Assembly (NCBI GenBank): GCA_030655515.1 | Contig: JAURVI010000045.1 | Span: forward strand, 86,640 to 150,639 | DNA from: Polaromonas sp. | GTDB lineage: Bacteria > Pseudomonadota > Gammaproteobacteria > Burkholderiales > Burkholderiaceae_C | Reading direction: 5' to 3' | Length of the DNA stretch: 64,000 nt | Shown here: positions 18,750 to 27,020 of the stretch, in pieces | How the letters are laid out: each line of letters begins with the position of its first letter | Numbering within the stretch: the first letter of the stretch is position 1 | Translations under genes and position numbers: made by a program | Notes under the pieces: model-generated | What the model saw: only the letters and a program-made list of their open reading frames with translations | What the model was told of the DNA's origin: nothing | Database searches by the model: none

Positions 18750-19850
18750 ATGAGTGGTCCATTGCAAGGTTTGAAAGTGATCGAGTTCGGCGGCATCGGC
18801 CCCGGCCCGTTCTGCGCCATGATGCTGTCCGACATGGGCGCCGACGTGATCCGTCTGGACCGCAAGGCGGACAAAGGCAAGGACCGCGGGCCAGGCGCGT
18901 TTCTGGCCAGCGGTCGGCGCGGCGTACTGCATCGCGGTCGACGCTCGATCGCAGTCGATTTGAAGTCGCCCGAGGACGTGCAGCGCGTACTGGCGATGAC
19001 CGACGGCGCCGACGCGATTATTGAGGGCTTCCGCCCCGGCGTGATGGAGCGGCTGGGCTTGGGTCCGGACGTCCTGCTCGCGCGCAATCCGAAGCTGGTC
19101 TATGGGCGCATGACCGGCTGGGGCCAGAACGGCCCGCTCGCGCAGGCTGCGGGCCACGACATCAACTACATCGCCCTGTCGGGCGCGCTCAGCGTGATCG
19201 GCCGCGCCGAAGGCGGGCCGGTAGCGCCGCCGGCGATGATTGGCGACCTGGGTGGCGGCGGCATGATGCTCGCGTTCGGCATCGTTTGCGCCTTGCTCGA
19301 AGCACGCACCTCCGGCCGCGGCCAGGTGGTCGATGCAGCGATCACCGACGGCGCGGCCCTGCTCACCGCGATCGTCTGCGACCTCAAGGCGCTGGGGCTG
19401 TGGAAGAACGAGCGCCAAACCAACCTGCTGGACGGTGGCTCGCATTTCTACGACACCTACGAGTGCGCGGACGGCAAGTGGATATCGATCGCCTCGTTGG
19501 AGCCGCAGTTCTACGCATTGATGCTTGAAAAACTTGGCCTCACCGACCCGCTGTTCGAGCGCCAGCGCGACCCGAGCGCATGGCCCGAACTCAAGCGCAA
19601 AGTCACCGACATCTTTCTCTCCAAGCCAAGCGCGCATTGGTGTGCGTTGCTGGAAGGAACCGACGTGTGCTTCGCGCCAGTGCTGACGCTGGAAGAGGCG
19701 GCGCGCCATCCCCACAACGCCGCGCGCGGCACATTCTTTGAGCGAGACGGCGCGCTTCAGCCGTCACCGGCGCCGAGGTTCAGCCGAACGGTTCCCGTTC
19801 AACCGGGACCCGCGCCGTATATCGGGGAACACGACGACACCGCGACCTGA
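18750..19850 (+). CDS. CaiB/BaiF family protein, alpha-methylacyl-CoA racemase-like
   Basis: Family III CoA-transferase fold, 366 residues, resembling alpha-methylacyl-CoA racemase: [20 protein letters not shown] at the start, GADVIRLDR, and MIGDLGGGG with the expected catalytic aspartate (about residue 165). [12 protein letters not shown] follows. AAGGAG lies about 8 bases before the ATG. Racemases of this kind convert (2R)- to (2S)-methylacyl-CoA so that beta-oxidation can proceed, which suggests that the operon's substrate has an alpha-methyl branch. A true CoA-transferase role cannot be excluded. Confidence 0.82.
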   Translation: MSGPLQGLKVIEFGGIGPGPFCAMMLSDMGADVIRLDRKADKGKDRGPGAFLASGRRGVLHRGRRSIAVDLKSPEDVQRVLAMTDGADAIIEGFRPGVMERLGLGPDVLLARNPKLVYGRMTGWGQNGPLAQAAGHDINYIALSGALSVIGRAEGGPVAPPAMIGDLGGGGMMLAFGIVCALLEARTSGRGQVVDAAITDGAALLTAIVCDLKALGLWKNERQTNLLDGGSHFYDTYECADGKWISIASLEPQFYALMLEKLGLTDPLFERQRDPSAWPELKRKVTDIFLSKPSAHWCALLEGTDVCFAPVLTLEEAARHPHNAARGTFFERDGALQPSPAPRFSRTVPVQPGPAPYIGEHDDTAT

Positions 19851-19887
19851 TGCAAGTGGCGGTCTCGATTCTGTTAGAGGGAAGTGC

Positions 19888-19981
19888 TGGTGCCCGGGAC
19901 CGGAATCGAACCGGTACGCCCCTTGTGCAGGAAAGCGGCGGATTTTAAGTCCGATGTGTCTACCAATTTCACCACCCGGGC
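19888..19981 (-). tRNA. tRNA-Leu(UAA)
   Basis: Class II tRNA of 94 bases including the encoded CCA. Acceptor GCCCGGG pairs with CCCGGGC, the anticodon loop CTTAAAA carries TAA, a long variable arm follows, and the T-arm GGTTCGATTCC is standard. It originally followed tRNA-Cys in a Gly-Cys-Leu operon; the prophage now separates it from that promoter by 40 kb. Confidence 0.97.
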
Positions 19982-20015
19982 AGGGCTTTCCATTGTGAAA
20001 CAAAAAGCGTAATTC

Positions 20016-20061
20016 GTGGAGGCGCGGGCCGGAGTCGAACCGACCTACACGGATTTGCAAT
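20016..20061. repeat. Prophage attachment site, left copy (tRNA-Cys 3' remnant)
   Basis: A 46-base sequence equals 60401-60446 except for one base (a at 20049 against t at 60434). It is the 3' half of tRNA-Cys from the anticodon loop to CCA. Beyond 20061 similarity to the tRNA stops, so this is the displaced host end and not a working tRNA gene. In tRNA sense, CTACACG and CGTGTAG flank the anticodon-loop segment and could form a 7-bp stem. Confidence 0.93.
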
Positions 20062-20175
20062 GCGTGTAGCATTCTAAGCGATGGCCGCAAACCAGCATGG
20101 ATGCTAGGCTACTGAGTGCGCATACAGTGCGCCAAATGTGCCGTTTGCGCTGATTTGGTCAAATAATTCCCACCC

Positions 20176-20547
20176 ATGAACCCCGCCCTACTCCTAGCCC
20201 TCTGCCTATCCCTGCCAGCAATGGCCGGAAAGCGATCAGTGGCTGTGGTTTGTGGCTCACTTTCGGCGTTTTGTGATCCACAAACTGTTTTGACGCGCAC
20301 CGATGAGCCACAAACGACAAAACGGAGTGCGGCTGAGGTGCTGGCGTTCAAGCGCGAGAATCCTTGCCCTGCGACTGGGCTGCGGTATGGGAACTGCCCA
20401 GGATGGGAAATTGACCACCTTCACCCGATTTGCGCCAAAGGCGTAGATCACAGGTCAAATATGCAGTGGTTGACCATCCAAGAGCATCGCTGGAAGACGC
20501 GCACTGACGTTAGGGTTTGTCGGCAGTTGCGCAAGGACGGCTATTAA
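20176..20547 (+). CDS. Putative secreted HNH nuclease
   Basis: Protein of 123 residues with a signal peptide (MNPALLLALCLSLPAMAG) and an HNH-like core, CPGWEIDHLHPICAKG followed by NMQWLT. It has seven cysteines in all, six after the leader, fitting disulfides in the periplasm. It faces opposite to the adjacent lysis genes and lies next to the att site, the usual place for a lysogenic-conversion gene. About 30 residues between signal peptide and RSAAEVLAFKREN look inserted and carry three 11-bp repeats (see 20249-20314). No good ribosome binding site precedes it. Its target is unknown. Confidence 0.7.
   Translation: MNPALLLALCLSLPAMAGKRSVAVVCGSLSAFCDPQTVLTRTDEPQTTKRSAAEVLAFKRENPCPATGLRYGNCPGWEIDHLHPICAKGVDHRSNMQWLTIQEHRWKTRTDVRVCRQLRKDGY
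20249..20314. repeat. Three copies of TTTGTGGMTCA in both orientations
   Basis: TTTGTGGCTCA at 20249-20259 (+), the same word on the minus strand at 20304-20314, and TTTGTGGATCA on the minus strand at 20274-20284. The outer pair is a perfect 11-bp inverted repeat; the inner copy forms its own TTTGTG-atc-CACAAA hairpin. They lie inside the secreted HNH gene, about 190 bases from the att site. They could be integrase or excisionase arm sites; no copies were noticed by the right att. Confidence 0.6.
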
Positions 20548-20714
20548 TCCACCCTAGGCGGCGGCAGATCATCATCACGCGGCGGGTCGTCGGCGATGCG
20601 CTCAAGCAGTATCCGGCGCGCCATTCTGGTGTCCCGCGCCTGCCGGTCGAGCCGCTGCTTTTCGGTCCTGCGATGGTGGCGGGCGTCGTTGCCGTCTTGG
20701 TCGGGGTATTTCAT
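20544..20714 (-). CDS. Small charged phage protein (56 aa), unknown
   Basis: A frame of 56 residues begins 5 bases after the Rz stop and ends overlapping the 3' end of the HNH gene on the other strand. It is very rich in Arg and Asp (MKYPDQDGNDARHHRRTEKQ...). There is no strong ribosome binding site, so translation would depend on coupling to the spanin gene. No function recognised. Confidence 0.5.
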   Translation of the reverse strand: MKYPDQDGNDARHHRRTEKQRLDRQARDTRMARRILLERIADDPPRDDDLPPPRVD

Positions 20715-20718
20715 TGGG

Positions 20719-21186
20719 CTACTTCGGCCAAGCGTCCAGCATCAATCGGAGGTCAGAGGCGAGGCCCTGAGCGTATCCCGCCACGCCTTCAAGCTCTGCT
20801 GTGCATTGCTCAAAAACGGAATCGAGAGCCGTGATTCGTTGACGGAGGGAGGCGACGGAAGCGCTGGACAGTTGGGAACGAGCGGCGGCGAGGTCGTCGC
20901 GCAACCCGCCACGCTCAGCGCGCAAGCGGTCAGCATCAAGCGCAGCAGTGATTTCACGTTTCTTTGCGGCATTGAGAGCCTCCGTTACAAGGGATTGACG
21001 GCGCTGCTCGATGCGCCGGGATTCGGCATTGAAGGCCGCGAGCTGTTCGGTTTGCTTGAGCTTTTCGGTTGTCCACTCAGCCCGGACAACAGCCTTGCCC
21101 GAGCGGTAGGCGGTGAAGTGGGTGAAGGCCAGGCCGACAGCAAGGGCTACGGCGGCCCACACGCGCCAGTTCAGGAGCGCGGTCAT
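20719..21186 (-). CDS. Rz-like inner-membrane spanin (i-spanin)
   Basis: Protein of 155 residues with one N-terminal membrane anchor (about 5-25) followed by a long coiled-coil region rich in Ala, Arg and Glu, as in lambda Rz. It disrupts the outer membrane at lysis together with the nested Rz1-like lipoprotein. It starts at an ATGA-type overlap with the endolysin stop (21183-21186). Confidence 0.88.
   Translation of the reverse strand: MTALLNWRVWAAVALAVGLAFTHFTAYRSGKAVVRAEWTTEKLKQTEQLAAFNAESRRIEQRRQSLVTEALNAAKKREITAALDADRLRAERGGLRDDLAAARSQLSSASVASLRQRITALDSVFEQCTAELEGVAGYAQGLASDLRLMLDAWPK
20742..20972 (-). CDS. Rz1-like outer-membrane lipoprotein spanin, nested in Rz
   Basis: Frame of 76 residues wholly inside the Rz gene. 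It has a lipoprotein signal peptide ending in the lipobox LSVAGC (Cys24) and a Pro-rich mature start (TTSPPLVPNCPALPSPP), hallmarks of Rz1. Mature lipoprotein would link to the i-spanin across the periplasm. Confidence 0.87.
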   Translation of the reverse strand: MPQRNVKSLLRLMLTACALSVAGCATTSPPLVPNCPALPSPPSVNESRLSIPFLSNAQQSLKAWRDTLRASPLTSD

Positions 21187-21758
21187 GCGATCACCGCCGC
21201 TGCGATCTTGAACAGCTTCAGCCGGTCGGCGTAGCCGTTGGAGTCGCCGTCAGCCGCCGTCTTCCGGCCTCGATTGATAGTGTCGCAATAGCCGTCGAAG
21301 TCGCCAGAATCTGCAAAGCGGTTGCAATCTTTCATGGCGATGTAGTCGGCAGCAGACAGGGAGGCCCACTCAGGGTCTGCCAGGCGCTCCGGTTCAACCT
21401 CAAAGTCAGGCACACTCATATCAGGGAATCGCTTGCGCAGCCGGTCGCGCACAGCCGCATGGTTGAATCGGCCTGTTGTCTGTAACATGCCGTGTCCGGC
21501 AAAGCGGCGTCCGTCTCCGGGCTGGGTATTGCCAAGGTCGGCGCGGCCTTCATAGCGCGACTGGGCCGGTGTCGGTCCCCATATTTCCTTCAGCCACTTA
21601 AGGCCACCAGTCTCATGCCCGATGTTGGCCAGGAACATGGCCTTGCGTGCCGGCGTGTCGATGCCATACAACCGCATGGCGTCGTTCAGGCCATCCGCAC
21701 AGTATTGGGCGCGGTCAATTCGGGCGCCAGTGCAGCGGGCGATGTCTTGGGGTGTCAT
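21183..21758 (-). CDS. Endolysin, glycoside hydrolase family 19-like
   Basis: Peptidoglycan hydrolase of 191 residues. The start at 21758 (MTPQDIARCTG) has AAAGGAG 6-7 bases upstream; a longer frame exists but overlaps the holin gene. The motif FLANIGHETGGLKWLKEIWG (about 41-60) carries the GH19 catalytic Glu in HET, followed by GRRFAGHGMLQTTGR. There is no signal peptide, so release depends on the upstream holin. Confidence 0.87.
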   Translation of the reverse strand: MTPQDIARCTGARIDRAQYCADGLNDAMRLYGIDTPARKAMFLANIGHETGGLKWLKEIWGPTPAQSRYEGRADLGNTQPGDGRRFAGHGMLQTTGRFNHAAVRDRLRKRFPDMSVPDFEVEPERLADPEWASLSAADYIAMKDCNRFADSGDFDGYCDTINRGRKTAADGDSNGYADRLKLFKIAAAVIA

Positions 21759-21759
21759 A

Positions 21760-22173
21760 TCACTCCTTTGGGGGGATGGTGGTATCAATGCCCAGCTTCT
21801 TTTCCGCGAAGCGCTGGCCCAGGCCCTCAATCCAGTTGATCCCCTTGGTGCCGGCATGGCCGGATACCCCGACAATTGCGGCGGTCAGCCCTTGGTGCAG
21901 GTTCATGTAGTCGCACAGGTAAAAAGCGATCAGCCCGGCGAAGGCACTGATGCACAGTTCACCGACAAGGGCGCTAATGTTCCACATGAGCAGCTCCCCT
22001 TTGCGGACCTTGCCCCACCAGCTAGCCATCCCGCCAAGCAAGGCAACGGCCAAGATCCCGCCGTAGACCTTGAGGGTGTAGTTAAAAGGCCCCTTAGATG
22101 CCTCCTGCGCCCATGCGGTGACCGGCAGCAGCAAGTGCATGCATAAAATGAGGGTGAGAATGGCTCGCGTCAT
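21760..22173 (-). CDS. Putative holin
   Basis: Small membrane protein of 137 residues directly upstream of the endolysin gene. A cleavable-looking leader (to AWA-QE, about residue 22) is followed by two or three hydrophobic segments (about 38-50, 68-85 and 95-103) and a charged C-terminus ending TTIPPKE. Size, topology and position match LydA-like/phage holin 3 proteins. The assignment rests on context and topology rather than a strong motif. Confidence 0.72.
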   Translation of the reverse strand: MTRAILTLILCMHLLLPVTAWAQEASKGPFNYTLKVYGGILAVALLGGMASWWGKVRKGELLMWNISALVGELCISAFAGLIAFYLCDYMNLHQGLTAAIVGVSGHAGTKGINWIEGLGQRFAEKKLGIDTTIPPKE

Positions 22174-22182
22174 GGCCGGTCC

Positions 22183-22596
22183 TTATCGGTGTGCGGGTTT
22201 ACGGATATGCCAGCCCTTGCGGTCTTTGCCGTCAAGGAAGGGGGCAAAAGCTGCGGCCACTTTCCGACGCCACCACCATTCGGCAGGGTCCTCGTTGTAC
22301 CGACTGAATCGCTCGGTCATCAGCTCGAAAAACCAGATTGAATAGCCTTTGACCTTGACGCGCCGGAATGCGTAGCTTGGGCGGGGGTCGAGGCAAAACA
22401 GCGCGTACACCACGGCGTTAAGCAGGCCGTCCAAAAACACGAACACCGTGGCGATGGTCAGGTCAACAAGGTACACATGGCGCGGCGATAGACCGTCTTC
22501 GTCGGCCCGGTCTGCCGCCATCGAAAAGCCGTAGCCGACATACAGCACCAGCGTGCCGATGCCGCCAAAGGCCAGCCAGTACAGCAGCCAGATCAC
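22183..22596 (-). CDS. Phage membrane protein, unknown
   Basis: Protein of 137 residues with two N-terminal hydrophobic segments (about 2-24 and 45-68) and a basic, Trp-rich C-terminal half (EWWWRRKV). It lies between the tail-fibre block and the holin and overlaps the gene at 22593 by 4 bases. A role in lysis control or superinfection exclusion is possible, but nothing specific can be read. Confidence 0.7.
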   Translation of the reverse strand: MIWLLYWLAFGGIGTLVLYVGYGFSMAADRADEDGLSPRHVYLVDLTIATVFVFLDGLLNAVVYALFCLDPRPSYAFRRVKVKGYSIWFFELMTERFSRYNEDPAEWWWRRKVAAAFAPFLDGKDRKGWHIRKPAHR

Positions 22597-22925
22597 ACCA
22601 GCACCCGCAGCGGTTTGATGGCCTGTTCCGCTTCGTACAGCGTCCTGTAGTTGCTGTCGTTCACCATCGCCCAGTCGTGGGCCTGTTGTCGTGTGACTGT
22701 TTGCCCCTTGGCAGCCGCAATGCGGATCAAGTCATCCAGCGCGTAGGACAATGCAACCAGCCTTGCACCGCGCTGCATCGCGTCGGCGACAACTGGAGCG
22801 CCTTCGATTTCACGAATTTGCTGAATAGGCAAGAGCTGCGGCTTAGGAGCCCCCCATAGCGCAAGGATCTCCGCTTCCTCCTCCGGGGCGCATTCGACGG
22901 GCACGCCTCCCACCATCTTGATCAC
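22593..22925 (-). CDS. Hypothetical phage protein, possibly tail-fibre assembly
   Basis: Soluble protein of 110 residues with mixed helical content, starting in a 4-base overlap with the tail-fibre stop. Its position just after the fibre gene is where chaperones of fibre assembly are often encoded. No recognised motif. Confidence 0.65.
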   Translation of the reverse strand: MIKMVGGVPVECAPEEEAEILALWGAPKPQLLPIQQIREIEGAPVVADAMQRGARLVALSYALDDLIRIAAAKGQTVTRQQAHDWAMVNDSNYRTLYEAEQAIKPLRVLV

Positions 22926-24061
22926 CGGAAACCTCGCAGGGTTGCGACGGCGCCTGCCTGAATCGTTCCGCTATCCATGATCAAACGGAACCCGGTAACC
23001 GCTCCCGTGCCGGCGCTTTCGCCGTTTCCTTTGATGTTGATGGTCGTCGACCCTACATATGCACCTTCGTAGCTGACACGCTTGATGGCTGTTGTCTGCG
23101 CGCAGTTAGAAATTCGAATGATGAAGGCCGCAGGGTTCCCGCTATTTGACATGTTATCGGCAGTCGCCGCGGTAAGTGAGATTCCCGTCCCCGTCCCACC
23201 TTGTCCTACAACCCCACTCCCGGCCGTTGTCCATCGCCAATTCGCCCAGTAGTAGCCAGCCGTGACCCACGAACCAGCCACCTGGAATTGCAGCAGCAGA
23301 TTGACGGTGGTTGTCGTCGGCAGCAGTCTTTCAATTTCAATTTCGTAGGAATTAAATGTGCTGTTGTAGATCGTCGTGAAGTCAATCGATGCGACGGCGA
23401 CGCTTGCCACTTGACGCTGTATTAGCGCGCTACCTGCTCCGTAAATGTCTCCGATGCCACCCTGCGCAACCGGTAGCGGCGTAACGCGGTCAGGGATCGC
23501 GTTGTTTGTCGCGGTAAGCAGCCCGAGACTGACCGATGACAGCCCCGAATCCAGCACGCCCGATGTGTTGACGACTGTGACGGTCGTTACGCCAGAGCCA
23601 AAAACGGAGGCTGAAATCGTGCTGTAGGTCGTCCCGCCCGTGTTGATGCTCTTAACCCGGCGCGCAACCTCGAAGTCGTTAGTCTTGTCGCCGACCAGAG
23701 AAAAGCTGACGGCGCTGATGTAGGTCGGCGTCTCGCTTGGCGGAAGAAACTGATCGGCTGAAAATGTGGTGTCGCCGATGCCGGAAATGTTGTCAAAAGT
23801 GGACTGGGTAACCCCTGCCGCGTTCTTGATGATGAATTTCAGCGGAACACCGCCAAGCATCCAGACCGGGCCGTTTATGGGGTAGCCGTTGGCGTTGAGC
23901 GTCATCACGACGCCCTGCGGCGTCCCGCCTGTGTCGTCCGTGTAGGTTGTGGCGGGCGTGGAGGTGCCAGCCAGGAACGTGCTGATCGTTCCGCCTACAA
24001 GCGGATCGCCGTTGGCGTCGATGGTTTGGACGTTCCCGATGGGGCTCAGAAAATAGGGCAT
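22922..24061 (-). CDS. Tail fibre/tailspike-like protein
   Basis: Protein of 379 residues. The first 80 or so residues, with GDPLVGGTISTFLAGTSTPA and TYTDDTGGT, resemble the head-binding anchor of podoviral tailspikes. The rest is Gly/Thr/Ser-rich beta structure with no visible enzyme motif. A GGAG site 8 bases upstream supports the ATG at 24061. It probably binds the host surface. Confidence 0.8.
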   Translation of the reverse strand: MPYFLSPIGNVQTIDANGDPLVGGTISTFLAGTSTPATTYTDDTGGTPQGVVMTLNANGYPINGPVWMLGGVPLKFIIKNAAGVTQSTFDNISGIGDTTFSADQFLPPSETPTYISAVSFSLVGDKTNDFEVARRVKSINTGGTTYSTISASVFGSGVTTVTVVNTSGVLDSGLSSVSLGLLTATNNAIPDRVTPLPVAQGGIGDIYGAGSALIQRQVASVAVASIDFTTIYNSTFNSYEIEIERLLPTTTTVNLLLQFQVAGSWVTAGYYWANWRWTTAGSGVVGQGGTGTGISLTAATADNMSNSGNPAAFIIRISNCAQTTAIKRVSYEGAYVGSTTINIKGNGESAGTGAVTGFRLIMDSGTIQAGAVATLRGFR

Positions 24062-24078
24062 TTAGGCTCCAGGAAATG

Positions 24079-24110
24079 AAAAAAGCCCCCTGACTTGCGC
24101 CGGGGGGCTT
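24079..24110 (-). terminator. Rho-independent terminator
   Basis: On the minus strand AAGCCCCC pairs with GGGGGCTT around a 12-base loop and is followed by six T. It lies after the ejection-protein gene and just before the tail-fibre gene, so it could reduce fibre and lysis expression relative to the structural genes. Confidence 0.82.
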
Positions 24111-24121
24111 AAAATTGCGTG

Positions 24122-24214
24122 ATGACTTACGAAGAATGGGTACTTGTAAAGGCCGGAATTTTTCTGGTCATCGTCGCGATCATCGGCTTCTGGATGGGCA
24201 TCACCGGGCGATAA
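24122..24214 (+). CDS. Putative 30-aa single-span membrane protein
   Basis: MTYEEWVLVKAGIFLVIVAI plus a 10-residue tail (IGFWMGITGR) is a compact acidic N-terminus, one membrane span and a basic end. It runs opposite to the surrounding late genes and overlaps the ejection-protein stop by 14 bases. No consensus ribosome binding site was seen. Small membrane proteins of this design are common in phages, but coding is not proven. Confidence 0.42.
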   Translation: MTYEEWVLVKAGIFLVIVAIIGFWMGITGR

Positions 24215-25850
24215 GAACTGGCGCGGCGCGGTAGGTGGCAGGCAGGGCCTGAGCAAGCGCGTTCTCAATCGCTGGGTTCGTCGTCCCTAGTGCAGCATTG
24301 CGGGCCATCGTGCTATTGAGCAGCATATTGGTTGCCCGTCCTCCCGCCATCGCGCCACCCAGAGCGGCCAGCCCGCCTACACCACCAGTTGCGCCAGCAA
24401 CTGACGCAGCAGCGCCGCCAGTGAAAATCCGCTGAGCGGCTCCGTGCTGACCCTCCCGTCCCTTGACGAACTGCGCCGCAATGTCTGCCAGCTCCTGCAT
24501 CTGCGGGTTGTTGATGTTCTTCATGTTGGCAAGGCGAGCCACTGACACCTCACCCTCAACGCCGTTTTTCGCCAGCTTTTCGAGGTCGAGCATATTCCCG
24601 TACTGCAAGCGAGTTTTTGCAAACGCTGCGGCCTCTTTCGGCCCGAGTGAGCGGTCTAGCGCGCCCATCAATACCTTTTTCAACTCGGTTGCGTGCCATG
24701 CCTCATTGCCCGAACCGCGCCCGATACGGTCGAGCGTTTTCTTGATGTTGTATGCCGCCTGCCCGTCAATTTGCCCCGTCGCGCCCTTGTTGATTAGCTC
24801 GTCAATCTGGCTGGCGATTGGTTTGAGCGCATCAGTGCCAAGCTCACGCTCTGCCCGGTTGAACACTTCGGTCGCATCGTCCAGTAGCTGCTTGTCGAAA
24901 ATCACCACGTTGTTTTTCAGGGTGCGCTCAAACTCACCTCCAAGAACTGTTTCAGCCTTGCGCAGGGCCTGCGTCACGTTGCTGGAATCCTGCCCAAAGG
25001 TGCGGGAAAGCGCCTTATTAAGCTGGCTGTTCATAGCTTCTTCAGTCGCCGCGCGCCCACTCATGGGGACGTAGTTCAAAGACGATGCAATTGCGTTCAA
25101 AGGCTTGCTATCCACCAGTCGGTCTGCCGGAATGTTGATGCCAAGCTCCTTGGCGCGTGCTGCCAGTTGCTGAACTTCTGCGCTGGCCGGCTTGCCACGG
25201 ATGGCGCTGCCAGCGGCCCGCGCAGCCGTCCCCACTCCTTGAGCGACAACAGGCAGGGCGCCGCCGACAACCGCACCGGTCTTGGCGTACTCCGGGTTGA
25301 CCAGGCCAGCAGCGGCGCCACCAGAGATTGCGCCCCCGGCAGCACGGGCCAACAGGTTGCCGGCTCCACCGCCAGCGCCAGCTTTGAAGCCACCACTAGC
25401 GAGAGCATTAGCAAACCCGGCTGCACCAGGCGCAACCGCAGACACGCCTTTTGCCAGCGCGCCGCCGACACCGGCTGTCCCGGCGATTTCAGCGCCGATC
25501 TTGCCTGCACCGTAGGCGATAGAGTCTGGTCGCGCCCCAATTTCAGGCATGGCCGCATCAATAGCGGCGCGGCGCTCCGGGTTGGTAATGGATGTGGTGT
25601 TACCCATTGCCGCGTCAATCGGCGTCATCAGCGTGGCCCCAATGTTGGCAGCTCCGCGAATGGCGCCGAGCCCCATCTGCACCGGCACAGAATCCATCAC
25701 CTCATTTTTCAGCATCTGGCCCATCGTTGGCTTTTCGGCAACAGGCCCGCGCATCTTGCGAATCTCAGCCGCAAACGCTCGCGCATCGTCAGCATTGCCG
25801 GCTGCGTCAGCCTTGACCAAGGCCGCGCTGAGTTGTTCGAGGGTTGCCAT
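24201..25850 (-). CDS. Ejection / internal virion protein candidate
   Basis: Protein of 549 residues, very rich in Ala and Gly, with long hydrophobic Gly/Ala stretches (about 120-215 and 475-510) and a helical middle part. It is the last of three consecutive genes in the position of P22 genes 7, 20 and 16, whose products enter the cell with the DNA. No peptidoglycan hydrolase motif visible. Confidence 0.68.
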   Translation of the reverse strand: MATLEQLSAALVKADAAGNADDARAFAAEIRKMRGPVAEKPTMGQMLKNEVMDSVPVQMGLGAIRGAANIGATLMTPIDAAMGNTTSITNPERRAAIDAAMPEIGARPDSIAYGAGKIGAEIAGTAGVGGALAKGVSAVAPGAAGFANALASGGFKAGAGGGAGNLLARAAGGAISGGAAAGLVNPEYAKTGAVVGGALPVVAQGVGTAARAAGSAIRGKPASAEVQQLAARAKELGINIPADRLVDSKPLNAIASSLNYVPMSGRAATEEAMNSQLNKALSRTFGQDSSNVTQALRKAETVLGGEFERTLKNNVVIFDKQLLDDATEVFNRAERELGTDALKPIASQIDELINKGATGQIDGQAAYNIKKTLDRIGRGSGNEAWHATELKKVLMGALDRSLGPKEAAAFAKTRLQYGNMLDLEKLAKNGVEGEVSVARLANMKNINNPQMQELADIAAQFVKGREGQHGAAQRIFTGGAAASVAGATGGVGGLAALGGAMAGGRATNMLLNSTMARNAALGTTNPAIENALAQALPATYRAAPVLIAR

Positions 25851-27016
25851 TATTTGTACTTGTCCAGCAGGGCGTCGATGTTGGCCGATGACTTACCGGA
25901 CGCGGCAGGCGCATCCTGCCCCAAGTCCTGCACAATCATTTCAGGGCGCAAGCCGTATGTTTTTGCTTGCTGTTTGTAGCTGTCATCGACCTGCTTCTGA
26001 CCGGCTTGAGCCGCAGCGTAAATCTGCGCAGTGATATTTTTGAAGTCGGCCGCTTGTGAGGGTGTCAATACCTTGCCGTATTTGAGTGTGTTCACGTAGT
26101 TCGTTGCGCGATCAAATACGCCAGTAGCGGCCAGAGCCATGCCCAATTCAGACTCGCGCACCACCGAACCAGGATCCAGCAGCTTCATGAACTTGGTGGC
26201 GCCCGCCAGCGTGGCCGCTGCGGAGGTCGTCGCCTTGTCCAGCGTGGCGTTGATAGTCTTGTAAGCGTCAGACACCTCTTTGAAGGTCTTGGACTGTGCG
26301 CGGTAGTCGTCGGCGATCTTCATTTCGGTGTCGCGGTCGCCTTTGATCTTCGCGGCCTCGACGTTGGATGCGGCAACGGAGCGGGTAGCAGCCGCATTGG
26401 CATACGAAGCGCCGACAGAGGCCGCATTATTCGCCCGCGATGTGTCGGCAGACAATCGCGCGTTAGCGTCCGGCGTCGTGTAGGCCATCGCCTTCCACTT
26501 CTGTTCAAGCTGGTCCTTGACGCTCAGCGCCTGGTTGCGCTTTTGCTCCACAAGGGCGGCATCGAACTGCGGGGGCATCATGGCTGCGGCTTCTGGGCCA
26601 AGCATCTGCGCGGTTTGAGCCCGTGCGGCATCCCAGCTCGATTGGTCGCGCACGCCCGAAAGGATCTGGCCAGCGACTTCCAGCTTCTTAAGGTGGGCCT
26701 CGATCTGCGCTTTTTGGGTGTCGGCTACGGACTTTTGTTGATCAGCCTGAGACTTTGCGTAAGCGCCAGCCTCTTTGCCAAGCCCCGCCTTATACAGAGC
26801 GTTGATGTTCGCCTCCGTATCCTTACCAAACTGGCTGTACACGTTGCGAAGCTGGTTTTGGTCGCGCTGTCCCTGCTCAAATTCCTGCACTTTCAGGCCG
26901 CCCAGGCGCTGTGCCAATTCGTTCTGGTCGAACTGCGCTTTCTGCGCGTACATTTCCTGCGGGCTGGTGAACTGCGGGCGCTTGACGCCCAGAATGATGC
27001 TTGGGTCTAGTGGCAT
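25850..27016 (-). CDS. Ejection / internal virion protein candidate
   Basis: Protein of 388 residues, mostly helical and rich in Ala, Gln and Lys, consistent with a coiled-coil virion protein. It begins 4 bases after the 27021 gene and touches the next gene, so the three are translated as a block. Assigned as an ejection protein by position. Confidence 0.65.
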   Translation of the reverse strand: MPLDPSIILGVKRPQFTSPQEMYAQKAQFDQNELAQRLGGLKVQEFEQGQRDQNQLRNVYSQFGKDTEANINALYKAGLGKEAGAYAKSQADQQKSVADTQKAQIEAHLKKLEVAGQILSGVRDQSSWDAARAQTAQMLGPEAAAMMPPQFDAALVEQKRNQALSVKDQLEQKWKAMAYTTPDANARLSADTSRANNAASVGASYANAAATRSVAASNVEAAKIKGDRDTEMKIADDYRAQSKTFKEVSDAYKTINATLDKATTSAAATLAGATKFMKLLDPGSVVRESELGMALAATGVFDRATNYVNTLKYGKVLTPSQAADFKNITAQIYAAAQAGQKQVDDSYKQQAKTYGLRPEMIVQDLGQDAPAASGKSSANIDALLDKYK

Positions 27017-27020
27017 GCTC

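Noticed and set aside
20018..20092. Second tRNA-Cys gene
   Set aside because: Only the 3' half matches; the acceptor 5' strand and D-arm are absent, so it is an att remnant.
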